64,000 nt of DNA from Incurvaria masculella (lineage: Eukaryota > Arthropoda > Insecta > Lepidoptera > Incurvariidae): assembly GCA_946894095.1 (NCBI GenBank), contig OX335655.1, positions 11,966,001 through 12,030,000 of the forward strand, read 5' to 3'. Of this stretch, positions 45,827 through 57,862 are shown piece by piece. Below the pieces are notes generated by a model that was not told the origin of the DNA, did not search any database, and saw only the letters and a list, made by a program, of their open reading frames with translations. Numbering within the stretch: position 1 is the first letter of the stretch; each line of letters starts with the position of its first letter. The position numbers were made by a program, and so were the translations under genes.

Positions 45827-46095
45827 CTCTGAGCTATAGCCTATAGACCTCGCGACTCTGATTTTGGCATAGCTTAAATCTGAATAAACTGCATTTTGTG
45901 ACATTTTTGATCTTTTGAAAAATATCCAATAACTGAATCGACAAAAAAAATCATATGATTATCGAACCTGCTCACAAAATTTCAAGAGAATCGGTCGAGA
46001 AATGTCCTGTAGAGGGGAATAGCCGGACATACGAAAGCATTTTTGCCCACGCTGATACAGAGACGCTGCGCTCGCGCTTCGTTCGATCAATAAAG
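45827..46095 (+). repeat. Dispersed repeat S, copy 2
   Basis: Direct-orientation partner of 43677-43985, with better preservation of the CGAGAAATGTCCTGTAGAGG block and a decayed centre. Confidence 0.7.
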
Positions 46096-46433
46096 TCAAG
46101 ATCAAGAATTGGATGCATTTGCATCAAGGTATTTGTGGCCCAGCGGTTCGGCCAGTTCGAAATATTCTTTTTTAAATCGCCCCGTTAACGAGATTTGAAA
46201 ATTTGAAGAAATTGTTTCTTTGTGCGTTGGCTAAGAAATTGTTTCCACGGCCCTAACGGTTCTCTACCCCTTAAAGTTGTCAGATTTTTATCATTTTATT
46301 TTCAATTACTATAGAAAATTTAATTCTATACCCGTATGTCTTTATTTATATGAAAACATCTGTATTTTCCAGTAAAAAATAAATCTTTAATTTCAGTAAT
46401 AAAAAGACAACTTTTCCCATGTAGAGACATAAT

Positions 46434-46461
46434 CTAACCTAACCTAACCTAACCTAACCTT
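46434..46461 (-). repeat. Short interstitial (TTAGG)n tract
   Basis: CTAACCTAACCTAACCTAAC... gives about five units of CCTAA, i.e. TTAGG on the - strand, the canonical insect telomere repeat, followed by two variant CCTTA units. Too short to be a chromosome end. Confidence 0.8.
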
Positions 46462-47106
46462 ACCTTACCCAATATTTTACTTTTAGAGCCTTACATTTAT
46501 AGCATGTACAGTTATCTTAATCGTAGTATAGGGATTTGATATGGTAACGACCGATTCTGAGGAAACCTTTAGGTATTCTGGCAATAACTAGATGAATTAC
46601 ACAATAAGGGTGTCTTTATTCGTTATTGATGCCTAAAATATCATGGCGTATTATTCGGTGACAGTATTTAGTTAACGTTTGACAGAAAACCTTAAATCGA
46701 AATAATCTATCTGACAACCTCTATAAAATTTTCTCGACTTAAATATTCCTCATTCCTGAGCACGAAATATCAAGAATAGGCCCACAGACCGCACCCACAC
46801 CGAGTTATTATCATTGCCTCTTCCTATAGCCCTGTTGCCTACATGAGCTGGAAAAAAACAAGCATTCTAGTCAATAATGTCGTGATAATGAACTACAATT
46901 TACTTTGAGTGCGACAATATTCAGGTGTTTTCATGGAAACTGCCACGGCTACACACATCTCGTTAAATTAGAATATTACTTCTCCTATGGACAAACACAT
47001 TTAGGACAAAGACAGGTTAGTCATCTAGGATATTGACCAGTTATTGAAAATGCACCAAACACAACAAACACAAAATATGAACCAACTGATTCTCTAGATC
47101 TTTCAT

Positions 47107-47492
47107 GTTTTTTTTAATGTGACTGGACATGGATGGCTAATACCACACCTTCTGTCATGGTGTTAGCCCAACACACGACATGGGAACTAGGTGCCATGCC
47201 AGGACCTTCCTTATATTGCACGGCTACATTGAACTGGATGAAAAACACGGACAATTTTCATTGCCGCTTCGACCATCGTTCATCCAATGCGATGGTACCA
47301 ACCCGGGCGGGATTAACCCTACCCTACCACCTAGTTAGTAAGGAAGGGGACCTACAGTTTAACGTGGAATCCGAACCACGGCCAGCCTCTCTCAACGGTC
47401 GAATGGTCACCCATCCAAGAAGAGACCGGACCCACCGTTGCTTAACTTCGAAAAGCGATCGCCGAAGTGTCGCGCCACTGGGCCACTGAGGC
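47107..47492 (-). mobile_element. SINE with 5S-rRNA-like head
   Basis: Near-identical to 5628-6011: T-run, body, and inverse 5S control-region blocks GGTCACCCATCCAAG and CGTTGCTTAACTTCG, ending CCACTGGGCCACTGAGG. Confidence 0.85.
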
Positions 47493-47544
47493 CGACAAAA
47501 TGTATAGGGTCAGACAAGAACTTTTAAACGTTCTTGGGGGTAAG

Positions 47545-47939
47545 CCAGTCAGCGTGTTTGAATCCACTGCTGGACATACTCCTCTCCAATTTTCCTTCAG
47601 TCCTCCCAGCCCCTGGATGTCGTCGTCCCACCTGGCGAGCCACACTCCGTTTTGCTGTCACGGCCGCCAGTGTAGGACACGGTTACTACAACGGTCGTCG
47701 TCTCTTCGGCTGACGTGACCAGCCCACTGCCACTTGAGTTTAGCCACCACGTTTCACACCCTTACGTCATAATTGGGTCATATATTCGGGTCTTTAAATT
47801 TTGCGGAAGGTCAGGCCTCAGAGCGCGTTTCAGCTTTCCGAAGGCAGCCCAACCCAGTGGAATTCGTCTCTCGACCTCCTTAGTCAGTCCTTGTCTACCA
47901 ACTTGGGTCAGTAAACTGGTAATAAACTATTTTCCCCAA
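47545..47939 (-). pseudogene. RTE-type LINE, C-terminal remnant
   Basis: Read on the - strand: CETWWL near 47745, ARWDDDIQGLGGLKENWRGV at about 47620 and the CCAGCAGTGG terminus near 47565. These match RTE ORF C-termini (YGCxTW..., RWxDD...). Frameshifted. The stretch 47907-47939 before the palindrome may instead belong to another LINE tail. Confidence 0.7.
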
Positions 47940-49749
47940 TAGACCAAGCTCCCATTGCATAAAATCTTACCTCACTCGATTTCTCTACAGACGTGTATTG
48001 CAGTGAAAGAAAACACTTGGAAACATCGGTTCATAACAGGTTGCCATTCCGTAACCTGGTAAAACCATGTTTTTTTTCGGGTTTAAAACCTCTATTTTGA
48101 CCCAAAATTATCTCATAAGATTTCACATAGAAAAGTATATGCAGTGAAAGATATGCCTTAGGAGATGAGAACCCGCATAGGTTGCCTCCCCCCACCCTGG
48201 AAGGTTCCATGGTCAGCCAAGTTTAATGAGGCCAAAAAAAGGGGTCATTTACCTCATTTGATTTCTCGATGAAATTTGTGCAGAACGATAGCTCGAAATG
48301 TGGCATTGACAAAAATATAAGGTTGCCTGTCATCAGCTTGGTAAAACCCTGTTGTCAGCCGCCTCAAAGGAAACGAAGAAAAATCTTCGGTTTGAGAAAA
48401 TCTCATGTAGTCGCTAAATTCCGGTGGGCAATCAGTCCCAATCATGGTATCAAGATAAAATCCATACCCTGACATTCCTGCGCCTCGTTTATTTTGGCAA
48501 AAAAGGGTACCGGGGTCGACTATGAACTTATTAGTTTTTTGTATTCAATAATGAAAAAAATCATGTTATCGTTTAGAATAGGCGTAAAATAAATACCACC
48601 AACCATGACATAAGTCGAAACCTATACGCACTGACATTTGCACACATTATATGTTTTGAAATAATGGTTATGGTGCTGTCTCTACAACAAACACAAAAAC
48701 AACAATCGTTGTTATTAATATTATGTCTGCCTACAGAACCAATACGGTAAAAATAACTAAATAAGTAAATAAATAAATAAATAAATAAGTAAATAAATAA
48801 GATATAGTTGAAGATCAATATACCTACATACGAATAGAAAAATAGTTGAAATAATGAGGGTAAAATAGTCAAATGTTGTCTTTCCATTCGCACAGATGTA
48901 TGATGCCGTTTAGATTCGTGCCCTATGTAATGACATTTTTGAGCTTCATGTTTATTGAAACAATAGATTAAGTGAGTAAACTGTGTCAATTGGTTGTTAT
49001 CCTGCCTGTTTGCATGTAAAGGTATAAAGAAAAATATAAGCTGCCGCGGAGATGCATCAAGGTATGACGAGTGCCAGTCGTGATTTTAAGTCAAATGAAT
49101 CGCACCGATGTAGTGACAGCCATACATATATTTTTTACATTACATTAATTTACTTGACTAGTCTGGTTGTTTGATTTTAAATAAATATTCATAATGCCGC
49201 TCAGTTTCTAAGTATTAGCAGTGCTATTCGTGATATAACGTAAAAACCTACAATCTGAAATATAATATTCTACAGTTAGTAAGTTAATACTTAATTTAAA
49301 CAAATTTTATTTCTTTCTTTCTTTATCACGCCATTAAAAGATAAATCTATTCGTCATCAGTTGAATCTAGACAACCATCTGATTAAGTTTTTCTTACTAT
49401 TATATCTTTAATACTAAAATTAATGGTATCACCTGCTATCATATGTCGTACACAATCATAAAATTCCTATGGACCATTCAGCGAGGTGAAAACGGCTCAC
49501 GTTCTATTTAACTATATTAAATGCCTTCGTTTTTTTTTGTCTTTTAAGGCAGATGTGTAGTCATAACCAGTGTAAACCTGCTGAGCTGCATAATACATTT
49601 CCTAGCTAGCGAGCTTACTCTATGCAGTTATAAGCCAAATGGCGATGGTCACTGTAAATCCATATTTCCGAACAATTCGAGAGTAGGTGTAAATTCCCAA
49701 AAATAAATATCAAAATTTCTTTAATTAAATTTCTCCACATCCAAACTCA

Positions 49750-51422
49750 TCCACAAACCACTGGTTAAGCTAAACATACTAGACTAGATGCTCGATTTCC
49801 AAGCCAAACTCGAGGATGCTTAGCGCCATGCGATGAGGATGCCGACATCGACAAGGCATATACGAGCTTCGTATCCTCACTAACGGACACTGCAGAAAAG
49901 CACTTCAGCAAAAGTCGACATGCAGACCGCAGTAAGTTATCAGCAGAGACGTTGACGCTCCTGGAAACACGACGAAATATGAAACCGGGACATCCGCAGT
50001 AGTGTCTCGTGCACAAAAACCTCAACAAGACCATCAGCAAGTCCATTCGCCGTGATATTCGCCGAGAGAATATGAAGTTGGTTGGTGGTTGAGCACATTT
50101 CAGAAGAAAATTGAGGCAGTTAAGTGTTTGCCTGTTCCTTCTCTACCGGCGTAAACAAATTTCAAAATCGAGGGAGCGGATGGGGCTGTCACTGCAAGAA
50201 ATTCTGATATACTTCAGGCAATGGAAGAATTTTATGTCGAATTGTACTCCGCAGCAATTCCTACCCGAGCCCAATCAAACCAGTCGAATCTGATAGGCTT
50301 GCGCCGCCCACTAGACACTGCACCGATGATCTGCCGGAGATTAGTGTCTATGAGATAAAGGCTGCTTTGAAAGGACTTAAAAAACCCAAGGCTCCGGGTG
50401 ATGATAACGACGGAACTGTTAAAGGCTGTCAGAAGACCCATCTTGAAGGAACTGCAAAGACTGTTCAATGCAGTTCTCGAAAATGGTGTCGTTCCGGCTG
50501 CATGGCAAAATAGTGTCGTCGTGCTGTAGGACGAATAGGGCGAAGTTGAAAAACGATCAACCTATCTCACTTCTAAGCCACCTGTACAAGGTCTTTTCAA
50601 GAGTCATCACGAGTCGGCTTACAGAAAGGCTGGATCCATACCAGCCCCGTGAGCCAGCTGGTTTTAGAATAGGATACGGCACAATGGATCATAAATTTAC
50701 TGTGTGACAAAAGTGCAGAAGTGCGAAGAGTACAACAAGCCGCACTTCCTAGCCTTCGTGGACTACGAGAAGGCGTTCGACTCAGTTGAAAACTCCCTCC
50801 TGAGGTGCAGAATCGCTACATCGAGGTATCGTAAATCTGTATCGGTCCGCGAAGATTACTGTGAGGTACTGTGAAGATTACTATGAAAATATCCAATCCA
50901 TCCTCCTTGGTAAAGGCGTAAGGGGTATGTGATCTCACCCAAGCTCTTCGCCAACGCATTGGAAGATGTTGTAGTGACCTAGCGCCCTCTACTGAGAGCT
51001 GCTAGTTTCACATGCCACAAATCAACAAACAGATGCATAGAAGCTAGTTAACATGGCGCTAGATGGCGCTACCCGCTAGACATGAAGTATATATCGCACT
51101 AACGAAGTTTCCCAGCGAGTTAACACATATACAACATTCAAATTACGTCTAGAGGAGAGCAGCTGCGCAGCCGTGGGTCTCAAGACCTGACCCACCTTTT
51201 CATCTTTCCACAATGTGTTCAAGACGCTTGAATGGGACAACATGGGTATCAATGTTGATGGAGATTTTCTCAGCCATCTTCGCTTCGCCGATGACTTTGT
51301 TCTTCTGTCGAATTTCCGAGTTTAGCTTCAGACCATGCTGGAAGACCTTTATAAAGCATGATGATCCTGAAAATAAACCGGGACAAAACAAAGGTCATGG
51401 CGACCGAGGGTATGACGGGAGG
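49750..51422 (+). pseudogene. RTE-type LINE, left-arm copy (ORF2 with RT motifs, broken)
   Basis: Fragments in order on the + strand: QAKLEDA, LKGLKKPKAPGDD, RAKLKNDQPISLLSHLYKVF, AGFRIGYGTMDHKFTV, LAFVDYEKAFDSVENSL, then after the solo LTR INVDGDFLSHLRFADDFVLL and NRDKTKVMATEGMTGG. FADD is the RT catalytic box. The DYEKAFDSVE and GYGTMDH motifs point to the RTE clade. Several stops and frameshifts; it ends at the palindrome centre. Confidence 0.8.
50970..51212 (+). mobile_element. Solo LTR, 243 bp, with 4-bp TSD
   Basis: TGTAGTGACCTAGCGCCC...CATCTTTCCACA has TG...CA ends and is flanked by ATGT at 50966-50969 and 51213-51216. The right arm keeps the empty site (GGAAGATGTGTTCAAGACGC in inverse). 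A TATATA motif lies at about 51090. It interrupts the RTE frame, so it inserted after the arms were duplicated. Probably Ty3-like or BEL-like by TSD length; strand inferred from the TATA motif. Confidence 0.85.
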
Positions 51423-52900
51423 CGACCGTCAGAGTCCACGTTTCACACCCGTACGTCATAACCGGGTGGACACACTGGTCATATATTCGGGTCTTTAAAT
51501 GTTGTGGAAGGTCAGATCTCAGAGGGAATTTTAAGCTTTTCGAAGGCAAGTCCAACACAGTTGAATCCGTCTCTAAAACTCCTTAGTCAGTTATTATCTA
51601 CCAAGCCGCAGAAATTGACCGAGATATACGTACTCTTCAACCTCTTCGATCACTTCTCTGTCGATAACGATTTGTCCTCCCGTCATGCCCTCGGTCGCCA
51701 TGACCTTTGGTTTTTCCCGGTTCATCTTCAGACCTACCTTTACCAATGCTTTGTAAAGGTCTTACAGCAAGGTCTGAAACTGAATTCGGGAATTCGACAG
51801 AAGAACAAAGTCATCGGCGAAGCGAAAATGTGTGAAAAAATCTCCATTAAAGTTGATACCCATGTTGTCCCATTCAAGCGTCTTGAACACATCTTCCAAT
51901 GCGTTGGCGAAGAGCTTGGGTGCGATCACATACCCCTTACGCTTTTACCAAGGAGGATGGATTAGATATTTTCATGGAGACTCACAGTCATGGTCGCGGA
52001 CCGATACACATTTACGATACCTCGATGTAGTGATTCTGCACCTCAGGAGGGAGTTTTCAACTGAGTCGAACGCCTTCTCGTAGTCCACGAAGTCTAGGAA
52101 GAGCGGCTTGTTGTACTCCTCGCACTTCAGCACCTTTTGTCTCATAGTAAATATATGATCCATTGTGCCGTATCCTTTTCTAAACATAGCTGGCTCATGA
52201 GGCTGGTACCAATCCAGCCTTCCTGTCAGCCGACCGAGAGGCTGCCTTTCCGAGAGGCAGCAGTTTATCTCATAGAAACTAATCTCCGGCAGATCATCGG
52301 TGCAGTGTCTAGTGGGCGGCGCACGCCTATCAGATTCGACTGGTTTGATTGGGTTCGGGTAGGAATTGCTGCGGAGTACAATTCGACATAAAATTCTTCC
52401 ATTGCCTGAAGTATATCCGGATTTCTTGCAGTGACAGCCCCATCCGCTCCCTCGATTTTAAAATTTGTTTACGCCGGTAGAGAAGGAACAGGCAAACACT
52501 TAACTGCCACGATTTTCTTCTGTAATGTGCTCAACCACCAACCAACTTCATATTCTCTCGGCGAATATCACGGCGAATGGACTTGCTGATGATCTTGTTG
52601 AGGTTTTTGTGCACGAGACACTACTGCGGATGTTCCGGTTTCATATTTCGTCGTGTTTCCAGGAGCGTCAACGTCTCTGCTGATAACTTACTGCGGTCTG
52701 CATGCCGACTTTTGCTAAAGTGCTTTTCTGCAGTGTCCGTTAGTGAGGATACGAATCTCGTATATGCCTTGTCGATATCGGCATCCTCATCGCGTGGCGC
52801 TAAGCATCCTCGAGTTTGGATACGAAATAGAGCATCTGGTCTGGTATGTTTAGCTTAGCCAGTGGGTTGTGGATGAGTTTGGATTTGGAGAAATTTCATT
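51423..52900 (-). pseudogene. RTE-type LINE, spacer and right-arm copy
   Basis: The - strand mirror of the left copy, extended through the centre: FRKGYGTMDHIFTMRQKV, LFLDFVDYEKAFDSVENSLL, RTKVMATEGMTGG-like region, REVIEEVEEYVYLGQFLRLG, KTRIYDQCVHPVMTYGCETW. The last motifs (YLG, YGCETWTLT) are conserved C-terminal marks of RTE elements and are missing from the left arm. Frame broken at several points. Confidence 0.8.
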
Positions 52901-53372
52901 AAAGTCCAGCCTTATTCTAAGACACTAACTAATACATTGTTCCGATACCGAAATTTTGATATTTATACTTGGGAATTTACACATACTCTCGAATTGTTCG
53001 GAAATATGGATTTACAGAGACCATCGCCATTTGGCTTATAACTGCATAGAGTAAGCTCGCTAGTTAGGAAATGTATTAGGCAGCTCAGGAGGTTTACACT
53101 GGTTGTGACTACACATATGCCTTAAAAGACAAAGAAAAAACGAAGGCATTTAATATAGTTAAATAGAACGTGAGCCGTTTTCGCCTCGCTGAATGGTCCA
53201 TAGGAATTTTATGATTATGTACGACATATGATAGTAGGTGATACCATTAATTTTAGTATTAAAGATATAATAGTAAGAAAAACTTAATCAGATGGTAGTC
53301 TAGATTCAACTGATGACGAATAGATTTATCTTTTAATGGCGTGATAAAGAAAGAAAGAAATAAAATTTGTTT

Positions 53373-53545
53373 ATTAAATAAAAAAATAACAACAAAAACA
53401 TAAATCGAACAACAGTGGTACATTGCACTGGTTCTGGTTGGCTGGATCAACTGGCTCAACTGGCTGGTCACCTGAGGTGTAAACCCCCAGCAAACATTGC
53501 TTCTCTAATCCACATTTACATAAACTTTTCTAAGGACCACGGACT
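53373..53545 (-). mobile_element. Insertion specific to the right palindrome arm, LINE-tail-like
   Basis: Starts TTAAATAAAAAAATAACAAC and includes GGCTGGATCAACTGGCTC-type repeats; the left arm has no counterpart between AAATTTGTTTAA and GTAGAATATTATATT. No coding motif. Confidence 0.5.
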
Positions 53546-54713
53546 AAGGTCACTTACTAACTGTTTGAGAATATTATATTCCAGAGTGTAGGTTTTTACG
53601 TTACATCGCGAATAGCACTCCTAATACTTAGAAACTGAGCGGCATTATGAATATTTATTTAAAATCAAACAACCAGACTAGTCAAGTAAATTAAAGTAAA
53701 GTAAAATATATATGTATGGCTGTCACTACATCAGTGCGATTCATTTGACTTAAAATCACGACTGGCACTCATCATACCTTGATGCATCTCCGCAGCAGCG
53801 TACGTTTTTCTGTATACCTATACATGCAAACAGGCAGGATAACAACCAATTGACACAGTTTAATCATTTACTCTACTGTTTCAATAAACATGAAGCTCAA
53901 AAATGTCATTACATAGGGCACGAATCTAAACGCATCATACATCTGTGCGAATGGAAAGACAAACATTTGACTATTTTACCATCATTATTTCAAAACATAT
54001 AATGTTTGCAAATGTCAGTGCGTATAGGTTTCGACTTATGTCATGGTTGGTGATACTCATTTTACTTTCATTCTAAACGATAACATCATTTTTTTCATTA
54101 TTGAATACAAAAAAACTAATAAGTCCATAGTCGACCCCTGTACCCTTTTTTGCCAAAATAAACGAGGCGCAGAGGCGCGTCAGGATATAGATTTTATCTT
54201 GATACTATGATTGGCACTGATTGCCCCCCTGAATTTAGCGACTACATGAGATTTTCTCAAACCGAAGATTTTTCTTCGATTTCTTTGAGGCGGCTGACAA
54301 CAGGGTTTTACCAGGCTGATGACAGGCAACCTTATATTTTTATCAATGGCACATTTCGAGCTATCGTTCTGCACAAATTTCATCGAGAAATCAAATGAGG
54401 TAAATGACCCCATTTTTTGGTCTCATTAAACTTGGCTGACCATGGAACCTTCCAGGGTGGGGGGAGGCAACCTATGCGGGTTCTCATCTCCTAAGGCATA
54501 TCTTTCACTGCATATACTTTTCTATGTGAAATCTTATGAGATAATTTTGGGTCAAAATAGAGGTTTTAAACCCGAAAAAAAACATGGTTTTACCAGGTTA
54601 CGGAATGGCAACCTGTTATGAACCGATGTTTCCAAGTGTTTTCTTTCACTGCAATACACGTCTGTAGAGAAATCGAGTGAGGTAAGATTTTATGCAATGG
54701 GAGCTTGGTCTAC

Positions 54714-54895
54714 AAAGAACAACCTAGGGTCCTTCAAACATGGTGTGAAGAAGCACCTGGCTTTCGCAGCCACCGTGAAGGTTCGAAATCCCATGGGCGT
54801 GGGCACCTCTTGGTTAGGGCCTGTCGGACGCCGATTGCTGCGCTTTACATACAATTTTTACAATACATTTAGTAAATACAAATTAGTAGGATAAT
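54714..54895 (+). pseudogene. LINE C-terminal fragment abutting the palindrome
   Basis: Reads NNLGSFKHGVKKHL immediately after the palindrome end, matching NLGSFKHGVNKHLARRHG at 59490-59720. The upstream half of the motif (GKLWNALP) is not here; a weak candidate for it (GGTCAGTAAACTG, then TTTTCCCCAA) lies at 47907-47939 on the far side of the palindrome. Confidence 0.65.
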
Positions 54896-55444
54896 AAAAT
54901 TATTTTTGCGATTGGACTCGATATTGCAGAAGCCAACAAGATACAAACGTCGGCGATTTGGTTTTTTACATATTATGCTCTTGCTTTAATAACCGTTTTT
55001 GATACATTGTAGGTGCATAATAGCCACCGGTCTTTTGTTGGTTTACGATTAGAACTACACTTAAATGCCCTTGAATGATTTCATCGTCCTATTGTTTCAA
55101 ATTTCATAGAATTAAATGTATGGCTCCAATCACAACCAAATATCTTTTGATGCCAAAGTCCGTTCGTGCACTGTCTTGTGAACCAGCTTTAGGGTTTCAT
55201 GCCACATCGATGCCTCTTGTCATGACTACAATTTTATTGTGCACCCACGCTTGTGTTCCAGAATGGCGTTTCAGACGAGCTCGCGTCAATGCACGCAAAT
55301 GACGACTCGTTTGATTGAGACAGAAATTGTGTAAACGGATCGAATCGATTCTTCAGTGTAAAAACTCAAAACTTATTGAAATAAACTTAATAACAACGAT
55401 TGTTGTTTCTGTGTTTGTGCAGAGACATCACCATAACCGTATTT

Positions 55445-55577
55445 GAGCGGCTTGTAGCCTAGTGGTGCGGGGACTGGCCTAGCGTACCAGAGGTCTGGGT
55501 TCAATTCCTCGCCCCAATGTATTTCGTCACGAATGCGAGCTGCTTCATGGTTCGGAATCCGTGTAAAACGGTTGGAC
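55445..55577 (+). mobile_element. SINE head and start of body, tRNA-like
   Basis: GAGCGGCTTGTAGCCTAGTG (A box), GGTCTGGGTTCAATTCC (B box), then CGAGCTGCTTCATGGTTCGG. Truncated soon after the body begins. The best-preserved tRNA-like head in + orientation. Confidence 0.8.
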
Positions 55578-55905
55578 CGACCAGTTCCGCGCCACCAAAT
55601 GCGACTGTTTTTGCCTTATCACTGTTAAAATGTTTTGTCGCGACCTATCAGTCCTTTGAGGTGACCAGGATCCGATTTTTATTCTGTTTGTCATCGAATA
55701 ACTTTTTTACCGTCATTTTTTACTGTAAAACTATGGTGTCCGTAACCGATTACGGCAAAATGATGATGATGATGATGACACTAAAGAAGCAGCTACAGCT
55801 TATCCTACTTATCCTAACCAAATCGGTCAGTTTTAGTTCTTGCCGGATAGAACTTAATGAAGCCATATTTCGGAAATTATTCGCTCATTTACGTCATAAT
55901 TTAGG
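55578..55905. other. No gene; short (GATGAT) microsatellite
   Basis: ATGATGATGATGATGATGAC at about 55761. The surrounding frame has no domain. Confidence 0.4.
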
Positions 55906-56286
55906 TTTTTTTTTTATGTGACTGGACATGGATGGCTAATACCACACCTTCTGTCATGGTATTAGCCATCCGCCACATGGGAACTAGGTGCCATGCCAGG
56001 ACCTTCCTTATATTGCACGGCTACATTGAACTGGATGGAAAACACGGACAATTTTCATTGCCGCTTCGACCATCGTTCATCCAATGCGATGGTACCAACC
56101 CGGGCGGGATAAACCCTACCACCTAGTAAGTAAGGAAGGGGACCTACAGTTTAACGTGGAATCCGAACCACGGCCAGCCTCTCTCAACGGTCGAATGGTC
56201 ACCCATCCAAGACCAGACCGGACCCAGCGTTGCTTAACTTCGGAGAGCGATCGCCGAAGTGTCGCGCCACTGGGCCAATGAGGCTG
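55906..56286 (-). mobile_element. SINE with 5S-rRNA-like head
   Basis: Third near-intact 5S-headed copy. Inverse 5S blocks at about 56199-56275, complete body, T-run at 55906. A short deletion near the tail (ATTAGCCATCCGCCACATGG). Confidence 0.85.
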
Positions 56287-56417
56287 ACAGGGTTTTTTTG
56301 CAAAGGTAAACCCGCTGATTTGGGGTTGTCACTGCTCCATTTTTGTTTTGTATTTCATTTCCGCTTCCATCTTTTCTTCCTGCAATAGAAAAGGACGTTC
56401 TCACAAGTCCATGTTAA

Positions 56418-56787
56418 GAATGGCCCGTAAGCTATGCTCCCCATACATACGTAGTTTACTAATAATTTGGAAACCGCTATTCTAATAAAATTGATATTTA
56501 ATATCTAATATCAGGTAACAAATATCTAGACATATAAGCCGAAAGCAATATATGTCTGCATGTCTTTGTTTTTTCGGTAAATGTATTAGAGAGAAAACAA
56601 AATTCGTATGAAGATTTTCTTTTTGCTTTCATTTCATTCGGTTTGGATTTTTCAAAAAAACAAAAGCATGCAGACACAGATATTTGTTACCTGATATTAG
56701 ATATTAAATATCAATTTAATTGGAATAGCGGTTTCCAAATGATTAGAAAACTACGTTTACATGGGGAGCATAGCTTACGGGCCGTTC
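56418..56787. mobile_element. TTAA-flanked MITE with about 110-bp TIRs
   Basis: Left GAATGGCCCGTAAGCTATGC and right GCATAGCTTACGGGCCGTTC are inverse, continuing through GGAAACCGCTATTC and GATATTTAATATCTAATATC. Both ends are bordered by TTAA (56414-56417, 56788-56791). No coding capacity. Different terminal sequence from the 39046 family. Confidence 0.8.
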
Positions 56788-57125
56788 TTAAGAGTCGATT
56801 TTAGTAGCCTCCATGCGTTAATCTGTGATTTGTGCATGGAGGCTCAATGTTTTTAAAGTGCGATACGATACCCAATGATTTTTTTATGTAACTTTTTAAA
56901 GTAGTTACCTACACAACACCGATGCAGGCGTATCGAGGGGAGTTTGAGGTCTTAACTTTCAGAACCAATATATGTAAGAGCGTACCACAAATAACTTATA
57001 TTTTTGTTAACAAATAAATAAAAAGCTAAAATATTAAACATTTCTATAATAACAAATAATAAAGTTCGGCCATATCGCTGCCAGGCGGCAGAGTGCCCAA
57101 AAGACTGGCCGCATTTTTATATTAA

Positions 57126-57658
57126 GGTGGCCCAACCCGGCGGGACTAACTCATTTGCGGGCACGGTACAAAACCGTGCTGTTGAGCTCTGGGACCTTCT
57201 CTGTTTTAAAGAAAAAGACAGGCTCCGTTATGAGGAATATGCAACATTCAACATAAAGCAGACAATGTGCATAGTGTATGATTTGGTAAGATTTACGAAA
57301 ATTTTAATTACAACACGACTTATAGCTAAAAGTAAACCGTACTGATATAGTAAAAATCTAACAAAAACCAAATTATTATACATTTGAATGAAACAAGGTA
57401 TGTCTGATGACTAATCTTTTTCAGATGTTTTTACTTTATCGTTGAGTAATCCACCTCCAAAGTTATTGTATAAAACGCGCGAAGAATTCGATCTTTCGGA
57501 CCTTATAACTTAGAAACCAAACATATTTTTATAATGCCAATGGTCATCAGACATCTAGTTCGATCAAATAAAGCAATTTTGAACAACATTTGGGATCTTT
57601 GACAATAAATATGGCCATGATCAACGTGTGTATGGGGAGTCGAGCGGGTTGGGCCACC
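57126..57658 (-). mobile_element. TTAA-flanked nonautonomous element, copy C, complete
   Basis: GGTGGCCCAACCCG at left and CGGGTTGGGCCACC at right, with TTAA at 57122-57125 and 57659-57662. Inverted relative to the copy at 39046. 533 bp, no transposase. Confidence 0.85.
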
Positions 57659-57799
57659 TTAAGTAAACCAGTTACTCCTTGCCCTTTTTGGAGCAAAAAA
57701 GCTGTAAAACATTTTGTTCTACACTGAACTTTTTTTCCATAAACTAGATAGAAACACCACATTAACTAAATGATCCCGTGTGAAAAAATAATTTACGAA

Positions 57800-57862
57800 T
57801 GTAATGGCGCAGCGGTCGCAACGCAACGTCTCGGTTCGGATCCCACTACCATAGTATTTTGC
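57800..57862 (+). repeat. tRNA-like head fragment
   Basis: TAATGGCGCAGCGGTCGCAA (A-box-like) and CTCGGTTCGGATCCCACTAC (B-box-like), without acceptor pairing. Probably a SINE head of another family. Confidence 0.4.

Larger units (their letters stand above)
47940..54712. repeat. 6.8-kb palindrome: two roughly 3-kb inverted arms
   Basis: The left arm 47940-51422 and right arm 51676-54712 are reverse complements over most of their length. The outermost 150 bp, beginning TAGACCAAGCTCCCATTGC, look identical in both arms. The central spacer is 51423-51675. Differences include a solo LTR only in the left arm (50970-51212) and an insertion only in the right arm (about 53373-53545). Each arm holds non-LINE sequence outside and part of an RTE element inside. 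Inverted segmental duplication or a giant foldback element. Confidence 0.9.

Noticed and set aside
48254..48475. Paired frames in the outer palindrome arms (also 54180-54413)
   Set aside because: Both strands are open in a short AT-balanced stretch; the duplication itself explains the repeated frame.
49765..50046. 93-codon - strand frame repeated as 52577-52858 (+)
   Set aside because: Its occurrence in both palindrome arms looked like a conserved gene, but it is the antisense of the RTE linker region in each arm.
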